Source of the DNA: Zygnema cylindricum | Lineage: Eukaryota > Streptophyta > Zygnematophyceae > Zygnematales > Zygnemataceae | DNA: 47,838 nucleotides | Assembly: GCA_037447655.1 (NCBI GenBank) | Contig: JBBHKE010003437.1 | Span: forward strand, 1 to 47,838 | Direction of reading: 5' to 3' | Part shown: positions 9,167 to 19,378 of the stretch, piece after piece | How the letters are laid out: every line of letters begins with the position of its first letter | How positions within the stretch are numbered: the stretch's first letter is position 1 | Program-made: the position numbers and the translations under genes | The notes under the pieces: generated by a model | What the model saw: only the letters and a program-made list of their open reading frames with translations | Told to the model about the DNA's origin: nothing | Databases searched by the model: none

Positions 9167-11469
9167 ATGGCCGTCTTGCCAGTTTCCTCCATGTCAATCT
9201 CGCATGGCTCGCCACGTCAGCTTACACGTCGTTCTGCCACGTCATCCTCCAATCATCTCTCACCATTCTCTGGTAGAGTGATGTCACCCTCTTCCTCAGA
9301 AGAAGAACAATGGTGGGACTCTAAAATTTTTTCGAACCCTTTAGTGCTTCAAACTCCAAAAGAATATTCCATCGACGGAAAGTACACGTGGCGAATGTAC
9401 TATTACGGTAGGGACAAGGACACGTGGCGTCAAGGAATCGCCCTTCCTTTCCCCAACACGCCACTTGGCAGGATCGGAATGGCAGTCAGCGAGGACGGCT
9501 TGGTCTGGGAGAGGTTCCGCGGGCCTCTAGAAGGTGGAGCAATCTTTGACACGTGTGAAGAAGCGCATGCATTCGATTGCGCTCAGGTGGCACTCGGAGA
9601 AGTCTTGCTCCCACGTGCGGGAGAAGGAAACGGGCAGTGGCAAATGTTTTACTCCGGAGGCGGGCAGGAAGGGATAAAAATCCCGGGAAAACCGGACCGG
9701 ATTTTGCGGGGAGTAAAGTCGCGCGTAGGTCGGGCTGTTTCCGGCGACGGAATCACGTTCCATAGAACGGGGGATTCCGTACTAGATCCTGGTTGGCCGG
9801 GCCAGTTTGACGAAAATAGTGTGGGTTTCCCGAGAATCCTGCCGCCAGTTAAGGAATACGGTACATGTGTTCTCCCGTTACTGATTTCCGTTCTGAGTCC
9901 GCCATTGTTTTCTTCCTTTTTGCATGCTTTTATTCTAATGCTTTTGTCATTTTCCTCGGTTACCCAATCCCCGCAGTTTTCGGAAGAAGGGAAAACCCTA
10001 AAAAAACCCCTAATAACCCTTAAAAACCCTTAAAAACCCTAAAAAACCCCCCTAAACACTGAAAAACCCTAAAAAACCTTTTGAGACAGCTGTCCGATTC
10101 ACCGCAAGTTTTGATTCCCACAGATTCTCAGTTTTGGCTGATGACCTATCATACTTTGAGCTTCGCGGAGGGTTTCTCGGTGGGCATCGCGACATCTTTG
10201 GATGGTGACACGTGGCAAAAAAAGGGACAAGTGTTGGGCAAAGGAGCTCCGGGAGCCTGGGATAGCAATGGAGTGGCGACACGTTGCGTTCTCCGATTGG
10301 GCGGGAAGTTCCTCATGTTTTACGAGGGAGTCAAGGAAGCTAGTGAGTTGGGTTTCCCCTTTTTTGACAATTGTATGATGTTAGGATAATAAAAATGAAA
10401 TCACATGTTTGTATTTAGTGTGGATACTCTAAAAAGGTCCAAAAAGGTTTAGACGAGATATTTCCGTCCCAAGAGAATAAAGAGGACAATGGTTATTGTT
10501 GAGTGGACTTAAAAAATAAAAGAAACGGATTGAGGGAATAGAGTCACTTAAACATTTGACCCGAAGTTGGGAAAGTCGTCAGTATTCAAGCCACCACTAT
10601 AAAGTGTGGGTCGTGTTTGCATGTTTACAGTGGTGTAGCTAAGGGGATAATTCACACAAAGTGATAGTCCACACATGTTTTAGTTAAATTCAGCTAGATA
10701 GCTCAAGCTGAAAAAAGAAAAAGAAAAAGAAGAAAAGCAACGCACATGGAAAGATTTTGATGCATAGCTCGCGATGGGTAAACCATCAGAATGCAAAGCA
10801 CGGCTGAATGGAAATATTTTTGACAGCCATTAAAGGCTAGTGGTGAACAATTTTACGGGCTATAAACATGTCGTAAAGGAAACAAAAAAAACGAAAACAC
10901 TGCCAAAAAAACTGAAGCAATAGACCTGAACTAGTTCTAAAAGAGTACCCTAAAACCTAAACATTTTGGAATATTTGGGATAATGGTTGTTTTTTTCACA
11001 TCGTCAAATTAACTAATTAGCCAAAATATAAAACCATTACATGGAATTCCGCTGATTTCACACTAGTCCACACCCTGACTATAGTTTGTTCGTCGATCGT
11101 ACGCCATTCCTCCCCCCCGTGCTTGAAAAAAAGTCATGGAAATCCACATTATTTGAGATTGATGAAGGGACAAATGTCACAGGCCGATATTCCATCGGAA
11201 TTGCAATTTCTGAAGATGGAGTGGTTTGGGAGAAAGATACCGAGGCTGGACCCGAGCCTGGAGGTCCGGTATTCTCTCCCAGAACCGGGGAGGATGCATG
11301 GGACAATTTGTCGGTGGGCACGCCAAATGTGGTTGCAATGCCAGGTGGCGGCTTTCGGCTGTATTACACGGGGCAAGGACAGCTGGCGTCAGGAGAAACG
11401 ACAAGAGGATTTGGTTTGGCAGTTAGTGATGGTAATGATTACAGGAACTGGCACCGGTTTGAACGATAA
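9167..11469 (+). CDS. Five-bladed beta-propeller, glycosidase-like protein (3 exons, 399 aa)
   Basis: Exons are 9167-9860, 10124-10342 and 11183-11469, joined by phase-1 GT-AG introns; the splice at Y231/D232 restores a continuous frame. The repeating blade motif G-x-A-x-S-x-D-G-x-x-W is seen near residues 101-114, 187-197, 248-260 and 306-322, and as a variant near the C terminus (GLAVSDGNDYRNWHRFE). That gives five blades, as in the arabinanase/levansucrase/invertase (GH43/32/68-like) fold found in uncharacterised plant proteins. Catalytic acids cannot be assigned by eye, so enzymatic activity is not claimed. The first 45 residues are rich in Ser, Arg and His and could be an organelle transit peptide. 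The ATG has G at +4. An alternative third-exon acceptor at 11167 is also in phase and would add five residues net. Antisense frames through exon 1 are shadows. Confidence 0.8.
9990..10080 (-). repeat. Telomere-like (CCCTAAA-type) tract in intron 1
   Basis: About nine degenerate AAACCCTAA / AAAACCCTT words follow one another in the first intron of the beta-propeller gene. On the minus strand they read TTTAGGG/TTTTAGGG, the plant-type telomere word. Such telo-boxes are known promoter and first-intron motifs in plants. Whether this one is functional or a degenerate interstitial repeat is unknown. Confidence 0.55.
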
Positions 11470-13062
11470 TATATATTAGGGTTCGAGGAGGATTTTGGAA
11501 AATTCCCAATTGTAAGAGTTTAAGCTGAGCTGTAGAATATGTAACCTTAAGGATTCTACATTGTTGTTCTTGATTGTATGTAGTTTGGCTGTTTGAATTT
11601 TTATGGATGACATGTCTTTAAAAGATTTGAGTGTTTCGTACGTGTGTGTTAAATGTGCTATTGGAACTCTATTGAAGCTTATGTCTAGATTTATTTTAGA
11701 TATCTTAGATGTTTTAAGTCCTAAACGCTTCAAAAAAAATTTGAACTTCTTAATAATGTTATGTACTTATTAGTGGTTTGTACATACCTTTGGTAGTGTA
11801 GAGGATTTTTATTGGAATCTCTTTCTTTATTGATTCCTTTTACCGTAACTAGGTCTACCTACATTAGTTACATTTAGGATAAGTTCCACTTACGCCTTTT
11901 CGATTCTTTAGTTTTTCTATAAAGACTGCTCGTCTTTTATGTAAAAATACATTTTAGCAAAAGACAAATTCCATCAACAAACCTCTCCCTTTGGTTTCTT
12001 TGTTTTTCGCACCTTTTTCTTGTGCTTTGCTTCCTTTTTGGCCTTTTTCTATCTTTTGTTTTTCCCTTGTTTCGGCCTTTCATGGCCTTGTATCAATCCA
12101 TGTAATGTGTCTGTGTGAAAGATTTACATTGTCAAATTAGGATTATTTTTCATTTAGTTAATAATTTTTTTTTTCTTTTTTTTTAGCGTTTGCTTCCCTT
12201 GTAAATTAACTATAGCACATTAATACAAGTCTGTCTTCTACCTGTTGTCTTCTGTCTGTTGCTAAAGCAGTAAAAAAAAAAAAAGGAAAAAAAGAGAAAC
12301 AAAAGTTTGGACTATTTAAAATAGAATCATGAAGTTCTTAAAATAGAAAATATTGTTAGTCCATTGGTATTTGAATCAAATTTGGTAGGATCTTTGGAAA
12401 ATCTCATTTGTTTCTCTTTCCTCAGTTTTACTGAGGAATAACCAATTTAATTTATATTTTTTTCTACATACTTCTTCATAGTTTTGAAACAAAATTCTGT
12501 TAAGGCAAGTAGAGACGAAATTCATTTTCCCGTTTCAGTTTTACCATTATTTTTAAAGCTTGAAAAAAAAAAATCCGGTAGTAATTTTTTATTTTTTTTA
12601 GCTATTTTACTTGCCACTCTCAACTTTGTAACACCCTAAGAGAACTTGGAAACCCATAGTTTTAATTTATTTATTTATTATTACTATTTTTTTTGTTATA
12701 AGTATTTTTTGTAGAGAAAGAATTATACTGGAGATTAAACTTGGGGCTTTTATTGTCCTATTTTGAACTTTTTTGGGAAATATTCCTCCCCCAACTTTTT
12801 TTTCCTCGAAAATATGAAATATGACATGGTTTTTCCCGTTGAGACACGTTCAATGATTTAGTACTTTGCTATTTGGGTACCATTTCTTTATACTAGTGTT
12901 AAATACACGATGTTTTAATAATAATACAAAAAAAACAATCCATATGCATACATCAATGTTTATTAATCTAAACATTGATGAGGTCAAGATGGTGATTTTT
13001 GCAATTTATTTGAGAGCTACATGAGTTTTGAAAAAAAACTTCAGGTGACTTTATATCAGCGA
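11470..13062. other. AT-rich intergenic region, no gene seen
   Basis: Homopolymer runs of A and T are frequent, and no coding region or bounded repeat is recognised. The 3' untranslated region of the beta-propeller gene must begin here, but no clear AATAAA follows closely. Bases near 12904-12990 contain an imperfect repeat around AACATTGATG / CATCAATGTT, a potential small hairpin. Confidence 0.4.
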
Positions 13063-13068
13063 TCACTG

Positions 13069-13410
<342 letters not shown>

Positions 13411-13825
13411 AATCAATTTCCACCACATCTTCCGCTTCGGGTAGAGTTGTCACTGGAATTTCCACGGCCGAGTCCTTCTCAGTCTGATTTGTACCTGTAA
13501 GAATGTCATCTTCTCTGAAACCAAGATAGTTAGGAAGCTCAAAGTCATCAGATTTTTCTGACTCAAATCTGATTTTTACTGACTTTGTATGCTTTAAGGG
13601 ATCCACAGACTTTCCTTCATTCATAACTACTAGATGTTTTACTAAGATTTTATCTTCCCTTTTTAGATCATAAACTCTGTATCCTTTTACATCCTCCTCA
13701 TATCCTAATATGTACCCCGGTTTTCCTTTAGGATCTAGCTTCCAATTAGACTGATCTGTATCTAGACTGAACACTTGACTACCAAAAGTGGGATATGTCT
13801 GGTTTTCGGCCGGTCCATCTCTCAT
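13411..13825 (-). pseudogene. Copia integrase C-terminal region and linker (element 1)
   Basis: An open stretch carries the features of the integrase-RT linker: GYRVYDLKREDKILV resembles the copia integrase C-terminal beta-barrel, and acidic, Ser/Thr-rich sequence follows. It aligns with 39978-40420 of the complete element. The frame then runs on through the TRIM-like remnant to 13265, which is accidental fusion sequence. It is separated from the integrase core upstream by a stop and frame changes. Confidence 0.65.
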
Positions 13826-13967
13826 AAGGTGTTTGGCCTTTTACCGCTGAAGTAAGAACTCCATTTTTGAGGTAATTAGCACAGTTCATTGCTTCGGCCC
13901 AAAACCTTTTTCCTATCTTCTTATGCGACAACATACTTCTAGCACTATCACTGAGTGTTCTATTTAA

Positions 13968-14474
13968 TCATTCAACTACCCCATTCTGTTCCGCGTTTTC
14001 TGGAACTATCTTTTGGTGTTGAACTCCATCTTCCCTCAGGAAATCCTCAAACTGGTTAGAGGTATACTCTCCACCATTGTCACTCCTAACACTCTTGATT
14101 GGGGTTTCATGGAGTTTTTCACTCCATGCTTTATATTGTCTAAAACAATCCCAAGCCTCTGACTTATTTTTCAAAAAATACACCATGGAATACCGAGCCG
14201 AATCATCTGTGATAGTCATCATAAATCTCTTCCCCCCGGGTAAAGGCACTTTGGCCGGTCCCCAAATATCTGTGTGTACTAAATCTAGAATCTTTTCTCC
14301 ATGATAGGTGGCTATTTTTGGGAAGGGTAACCTGTGTGCTTTACCTTGAGCACATCCACTACAATCACTTAGATTCTCAATCTCACCAAACTGAATCCCT
14401 TCCACTACTCCCATCTTTTTCATCTCTCTTAACTTATCTAGATTCACATGCCCAAGCCTCTTATGCCACAACAT
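13968..14474 (-). pseudogene. Copia integrase core (element 1)
   Basis: Starts with the GAG-pre-integrase zinc finger, LWHKRLGHVN followed by CSGCAQGK (HHCC type). The integrase core follows: first catalytic Asp in LVHTDIWGP, second in RSDNGGEY, and Glu in QNGVVE. A TGA codon directly follows that Glu, so the protein would end there. Element 2 has a Leu-Asn continuation at this place. A 52-bp tandem duplication just upstream (about 14536-14640) is a further defect. Substrate would be the element's own cDNA. Confidence 0.75.
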
Positions 14475-14689
14475 TATATCATGAACACTAGCATAATAAA
14501 GTTTCTTTTTTCATTGCTTAAAATCAGCCTAAACATCCCTTGGCTACCTTTTTGAGCAGTGAAATAAACTTCCTCCTCAATCCCTTGGCTACCTTTTTCA
14601 GCAGTGAAATAAACTTCCTCTTCAAAACTAGCTGTGAAGACTCTTTTCCTAATGCTAGTATCAAAACCCTTACCATCTAATAAAGATAA

Positions 14690-15217
14690 GTCTTATGTCC
14701 ATGTGTTTGGCTTTAAAATGATGTTTAGGATTGGCAAAAATTGCGATTGCTGCTTGATTATCACAAAAAACTTTCTGCACACCACTCTTAAGGTGACCAA
14801 GCTCACCAAACAAAGACTTGACCCACATCAATTCTTAAACAGTATATCAAGAGGCCATATACTCAGCCTCCATGGTGGACTGAGCAATAACCTTTTGCTG
14901 TTTGCTACTCCAACAACAAGCTCCATCACCCACATACAATACATATCCAGAAGTACATCTCATCGGAGCATCACCATGACTAGCATCACTCCAAGTAGTG
15001 ATGTTAGTATTCCCTCCACCCTAATGCGACCATAGATCCCTAGTTCCTATCAAATATCTAAAGACTCTCTTAGCTGCCTCCCAATCTCTCTTAGTGGGAG
15101 CATTTAGACTTCTACTCTGCACTCCTACTGCTGCAGCCAAATCCGGTCGGGTACAATTCATAAACATATTAGGCTTCCCACTACTTGCCTGTAATGAATA
15201 GTCTACATAAACTTATG
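14690..15217 (-). pseudogene. Copia RNase H remnant (element 1)
   Basis: Broken minus-strand frames align with the RNase H of the complete element (38440-38990). Recognisable pieces are SRPDLAAA-like, DASHGDAPMRCTSGYVL-like and FCDNQAAI-like segments. Stops and small indels interrupt the frame. At its downstream end it is fused to protease/integrase spacer sequence rather than continuing to a 3' LTR. Confidence 0.6.
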
Positions 15218-15910
15218 TTATTCCGGAACTAATTCCTCATCTAAGATTATGACTCTTTCTTCCACACTCCCCTCACTTCCCTTCTTCAACTCCATTAGAG
15301 TGGTATAACTATTAGCCTTATCCATCTGAAACTTTTCCAACATGTTACCTATTGCTTCTTTTTGAGTTAGTCTTATAATCTTTCTTTCTTGGTCTCTTTC
15401 TACTTGAATTCCCAACATATATCTTGCCTCCCCCATATCCTTTATCTCAAATCTCCCCTTAAGATCGGTTTTCAGTTTATTTATTTTGTCCATTGATTTA
15501 CTTAGAACAAGCAAATCATCAACATAAATTGCAATAAATATAATACCTTCCTCGTCTTCAAAAACATAGATTGAGTGATATGAGCTGATCTCAATATATT
15601 CCACACCTATAAGAAACTCATCAAGCTTCTTATTCCACTGTCGGGGCGCCTGTTTCAAACCATTAAGATATTTAATCAACCGGCATGCCTTACTCTCCTC
15701 TCCTTGCTCCAGAAATCCTTCGTGTTATCGCATGAAGATCTCCTCTTCCAATTCTCCATGCAAAAAGGTTGTCTTGATGTCCATCTGGTGCACCTCCACG
15801 TCTTCCGCTGTTGCCAAACTGAGAAGTATGCGGACGGAGGGAAATCTGACGACCGGGGCAAAGGTTTCCTCATAGTCGATTCCCTCTTTCTGTGTGAATC
15901 CTTTAGCCAC
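15218..15910 (-). pseudogene. Copia reverse transcriptase (element 1)
   Basis: Two frames together cover the domain. 15910-15725 holds the N-terminal part (KGFTQKEGIDYEETFAPVVR, then EVHQMDIKTTFLHG). 15679-15218 holds GLKQAPRQWNK, the catalytic YVDD motif in AIYVDDLLVLSK, and the thumb (DMGEARYMLGIQVERD). A frameshift lies between them near 15680-15725. YVDD is the usual copia form. The copy is dead as written. Confidence 0.8.
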
Positions 15911-16335
15911 TAATCATGCCTTGTAGCACTGAATGGTGTTATCTGGGTTGAGTTAAAAATTAAACACCTACTTACAACCAATTGGTTTTCGGTTAGGTGG
16001 ATAATCCACCAGCTCCCAAGTATCGGCTGCCATAATTGAGGCCACCTCCTCATTGATGGTTGTCTTCCACCGTTCTTTTCTAGACAATTCATCGCCTCTC
16101 CATAAGATTGAGGTTCATCCGGATGAGATAGTTTTGTCGTCCACCGGTTCTTTTCAAGACAATTCATCGCCTCTCCATAAGATTGAGGTTCATCCGGATG
16201 AGATAGTTTTGTTACCTTGTTATAAACCTGTTTTTCTTACATCCTTTTGCTACTTCTCCTTCCTCCTTCAAAATATGTGGCCGAAATAGATGGTTCCCTT
16301 GGGTCCTTTCGAACACCACTTTCTCCTCTCTGTCT
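15911..16335 (-). pseudogene. Copia INT-RT linker with 74-bp tandem duplication (element 1)
   Basis: Aligns with about 39700-40043 of the complete element. A 74-bp segment occurs twice in tandem (16061-16134 and 16135-16208), which the complete element has once. Similarity ends near 16335, at the same linker position where the fragment's other end begins. Confidence 0.65.
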
Positions 16336-16540
16336 CCTTGCTTTGTCGGACGCCCACCGGACACGTAACCTGCCTTATTACTGACACATGTCCTCTCGAT
16401 TGGCTCACCAACTATTAATTATATAATTCATGAGAACGTATTAATTAGGACTCATGGTTCATAAAGAGCAAGCCTGTGCATAATATTTTACTCATAAGAA
16501 TATAGTTCAATGCATAATATTTTACATCAATAAGACCAAT
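16336..16540. other. Unassigned spacer
   Basis: No gene or bounded repeat is seen between the copia fragment and the following T-run and (AT)n array. Confidence 0.3.
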
Positions 16541-16554
16541 TTTTTTTTTTTTTT

Positions 16555-16643
<89 letters not shown>

Positions 16644-16651
16644 TGAAATAG

Positions 16652-16699
<48 letters not shown>

Positions 16700-16860
16700 T
16701 GGGAGAGTATGGGACATAGAGGGGATAATATATATATACAGTGGGATATATTATAGGAACCACATATATATATATACATTAATATTGTCCTGATATATAT
16801 ATTTATATGTGTAGCTACATTATATATACATTATATATACTACATTATATATATAAAAGA
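16541..16860. repeat. T-run and compound (AT)n microsatellites
   Basis: A run of about 19 T precedes (AT)n at 16560-16640. A second (AT)n block lies at about 16653-16696, and further short TATA words run to 16855. Long Tyr-Ile frames here are artefacts of the dinucleotide. Confidence 0.9.
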
Positions 16861-16899
16861 AAAATAATGTAAAAGATTGCATGTAGAAATTTGTGTGTC

Positions 16900-17340
16900 G
16901 GTATTGGCTCCTTTTACTACTATCCCTCTTCCCAACTCATTTAATATTGTCGTCGCAGATTCCATCCCTTCTCCCTTCTCAGTTCTCTCTCCCCCTTTCC
17001 TAACTATCCTCCTTTCCCACTCCCTTCCCCAATTTCTTCCTTCTTCCCTTTTCCCTCTCTCCATCATCACTTGTCACTTCCAGCTGACGTGATTGATTTG
17101 ATTTGATGTTTGATTTCGCAAAGATGCGGATCCGTTTATCTCCCTCTCCCTCTTCCCTCCCAGAGGGATGAAAGGAGGGATCAAGGAGGGTCTAGCTGAG
17201 GGAGGGAGAGAGGGAGAGAGGGAGAGAAAAATAGAGGAGAAGGAGGGAAGACAAGACAAAGAAAAATGTAGAGAGGGAGAGAGGGAGAGAAAAATAGAGG
17301 AGAAGGAGAGGGAAGGGAGAGTGAGAGCCAGAGAGATTTT
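16900..17340. repeat. Pyrimidine block followed by purine block
   Basis: 16920-17070 is almost all C/T with CCCTTCTC-like words. 17165-17335 is almost all G/A with two copies of a 68-bp segment that starts GAGAGGGAGAGAGGGAGAG. The two blocks are complementary in composition and could pair. No gene is recognised. Confidence 0.6.
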
Positions 17341-17352
17341 TTTTTTTTTTAA

Positions 17353-17549
17353 TGCCTCGATATATCGGCGATACGATATATCGGCGATACGATATTTCGA
17401 CAATACGATATATTGGCGATATATCACCGATTTATCGCAATAATTTGGTTTTCGATATATCGAAGCGATATATCGATTATCGGGTACCTGAAATTCGATA
17501 TATATATATATATCGAATATCGGCAAAAGGTCCTCGATACCCAACACTA
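17353..17549 (-). mobile_element. Solo end of a hAT-like element
   Basis: The right end reads GATACCCAACACTA, as at 5283-5295, and is preceded by tandem CGATATATCGG words typical of this family's subterminal region. The other end is replaced by the purine/poly-T tract. Confidence 0.5.
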
Positions 17550-17554
17550 GATAT

Positions 17555-17756
17555 AACCCTTTTTCACATAGTCGACGTTTGAACATGTGCGAAAAGGTTC
17601 GCTTGATTTTCCCCTTCCTTTATAAATGGGAATCGAATCTGAGTGCGCTTTTTCGTGTCGACGCGTTTATCCGACACACTTTCTTTCTACGACTATACGA
17701 AATAACGAGCAATTTTATTTTTTTAGTAAGGATTGACGCGTTTGGTACATTATACT
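17555..17756. repeat. Repeat R2, copy 3 (interrupted by H2)
   Basis: Matches the tandem copies at 5300-5830 in the same order (GAACATGTG, GTCGACGCG, GTACATT). It breaks at the H2 insertion and resumes at 18652-18680 with TTTAAAACTGTAATGCTAATT, the equivalent of the 5533-5560 region. Confidence 0.6.
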
Positions 17757-18651
17757 TAGTGTTGTGTATCGGTAAAAAACTTATCGCGATAACACCGATA
17801 CTGATAGTTATCGGTTATCGAACGGTCAGAGATTCCTATATATCGGTCTGGGACCAACAAATTCCATATCGGCGATAACTTAAAAAATTTATAGTATGCA
17901 TACAATAGTACTTTATAACATACTGTATTATTTTATGGACTTTATATAGCGTGGCATGCCACGTATGAAAATCTGTTACGTTGCCGTTTAACTGCAATTT
18001 ATTACGGACAGTGCAACACATAAACGTTGGCCGGTTAACTGAACAAATATTTTACGGCGACGCACGGAATTTTACTAAAAAACTGGAGAACATGGAACTG
18101 GAAAAGGACGGCGGACACAAAAGTACAACAGACGCAAAATAACATTCTGCACGCCGCCGAAATCGAACGGACGACTTGGAATGAGAAAACACGAGCGGAC
18201 GGGCCAGCGTGAGCGCCGGCATCCCGGAATGGCTCTTTTGGCAGCTTTTGCCAAAAAAGCTGATAGATTGACACGTGGCAGGTCCCCAGTGGATCTCAAT
18301 GAATAAAGGGACAAAGCCATGTTGTCGGATGTGAAAGGTACATAATTTTTACAGGATCGTTATCAAAACCGTACAGATCTGATGGCGGCTACTGTACTTT
18401 CTGTGCTTGTACACGTCCGGGGAATTAGTCGTACAGCTGAGTGTACAGGCCGTACATTTATTTGTACGGTCCGTACAGATATCGCCGATAGTTATCGTTA
18501 TCGACATTATCGCCGATAAGTAACCGATATTATCGGTTTCCTATGGGCGATAAGACCGATGTCGATATATCGTACAAATATATCGATTATCGGATACCTG
18601 AAAAAAGGCCTATATCAGTTATCGGCAAATCCTTATCGATACACAACACTA
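17757..18651. mobile_element. hAT-like non-autonomous element H2 (895 bp)
   Basis: Ends TAGTGTTGTGTATCGGTAA and its reverse complement, as in H1 but in opposite orientation: H2's left subterminal region matches H1's right and vice versa. The 8-bp flanks ATTATACT and ATTACACT differ at one base. The uninterrupted R2 copies show ATTGCACT once at this place, which confirms an 8-bp target duplication, the hAT hallmark. The interior has no readable transposase. GTACGG palindromes near 18440-18482 mirror those of H1. Confidence 0.8.
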
Positions 18652-18683
18652 ATTACACTATTTAAAACTGTAATGCTAATTAA

Positions 18684-18922
18684 TAGTGTTGTGTATCGGA
18701 ATTCCCGACGGCGTACTATTTCTAATATTTTGTACGAATACATATATTAGTGTATATAATCGTACGGCGAATATTCCATTTTTTCTGTTCCCAAATTAGC
18801 ATTAACGCCGAAATTAGAATACACCTTTTTTTGAAAATTTTCAAATTCTTAATTAGCATCAAGTTCGGTAAATTTTCTTCAACACTATTTAAACTTTGAC
18901 ACTAATATCGATTCGCGGTGTA
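18684..18922. mobile_element. Solo hAT-like end next to a TA-MITE right end
   Basis: TAGTGTTGTGTATCGG begins at 18684 without a partner. CGATTCGCGGTG at 18909-18920, followed by TA, is a right end of the CACCGC family, also without a clear partner. The stretch is therefore a mosaic of truncated elements. Confidence 0.4.
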
Positions 18923-19049
18923 CTAATTAAACGGTACTTTACTGTACCTATATTAATATAGAAAAACAATTTTAGTTATTAATTGTATTTTAGGTTCGAG
19001 GGTCAAAATTTAAGGGCGCCGAATTAGCGCCATTTACGCTAGTACTGTA

Positions 19050-19304
19050 CACCGCCAATCGCTATTACACCGCCAATCGCTATTAGCGTGTAGGTTTGAT
19101 TAGCGTATACTATTATTTAGCGTGGTGTACGCTAATTGGGAATTTGGAAATTTTGGAAGAAATCGATTACTCTAATTAGAAATTAGGGCTCAGATTCTCA
19201 CCTTACGATTGGCGGTCTCCATGTAAGAATCGGACAAATGTGTACGGAGAAATGATGTTTTAATTGACCAAAAATTTATTAAACCCTAATAGCGATACAC
19301 GGTG
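19050..19304. mobile_element. TA-flanked MITE with doubled left end
   Basis: The left end CACCGCCAATCGCTATTA occurs twice in succession (19050 and 19068). The right end, reverse complemented, reads CACCGTGTATCGCTATTAGG and is followed by TA (19305-19306). Length is 237-255 bp. The doubled end could be a small duplication, or an outer element whose right end lies at 20713 (CGATTCGCGGTG + TA). Confidence 0.6.
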
Positions 19305-19378
19305 TAGCTGCAGATATATTCGCAAACGACAAGGATGTTGTGTGTAGGACGGTCACGATTCAATCTATGAACTCGGGG

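Larger units (their letters stand above)
13411..16335 (-). mobile_element. Copia-type retrotransposon fragment with permuted pol order
   Basis: On the minus strand the order is linker, reverse transcriptase, RNase H, then protease-side spacer, integrase, linker. Normal copia order is PR-INT-RT-RH. The RNase H to spacer junction is near 14686-14694. Both outer ends fall at the same homologous point of the linker (equivalent to about 40043-40052 in the complete element at 37224-43878). LTRs and gag are missing. Frameshifts and stops disrupt every domain. The sequence is closely related to the complete element, so both belong to one family. Confidence 0.75.

Noticed and set aside
9527-9763. 78-codon minus-strand frame
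   Set aside because: It is the antisense shadow of exon 1 of the propeller gene.
14634-15035. 133-codon plus-strand frame
   Set aside because: It is antisense to the decayed RNase H and protease spacer of copia element 1.
18035-18320. Minus-strand frames of about 80 codons inside H2
   Set aside because: They have no family match, lie inside a non-autonomous element, and overlap in several frames.
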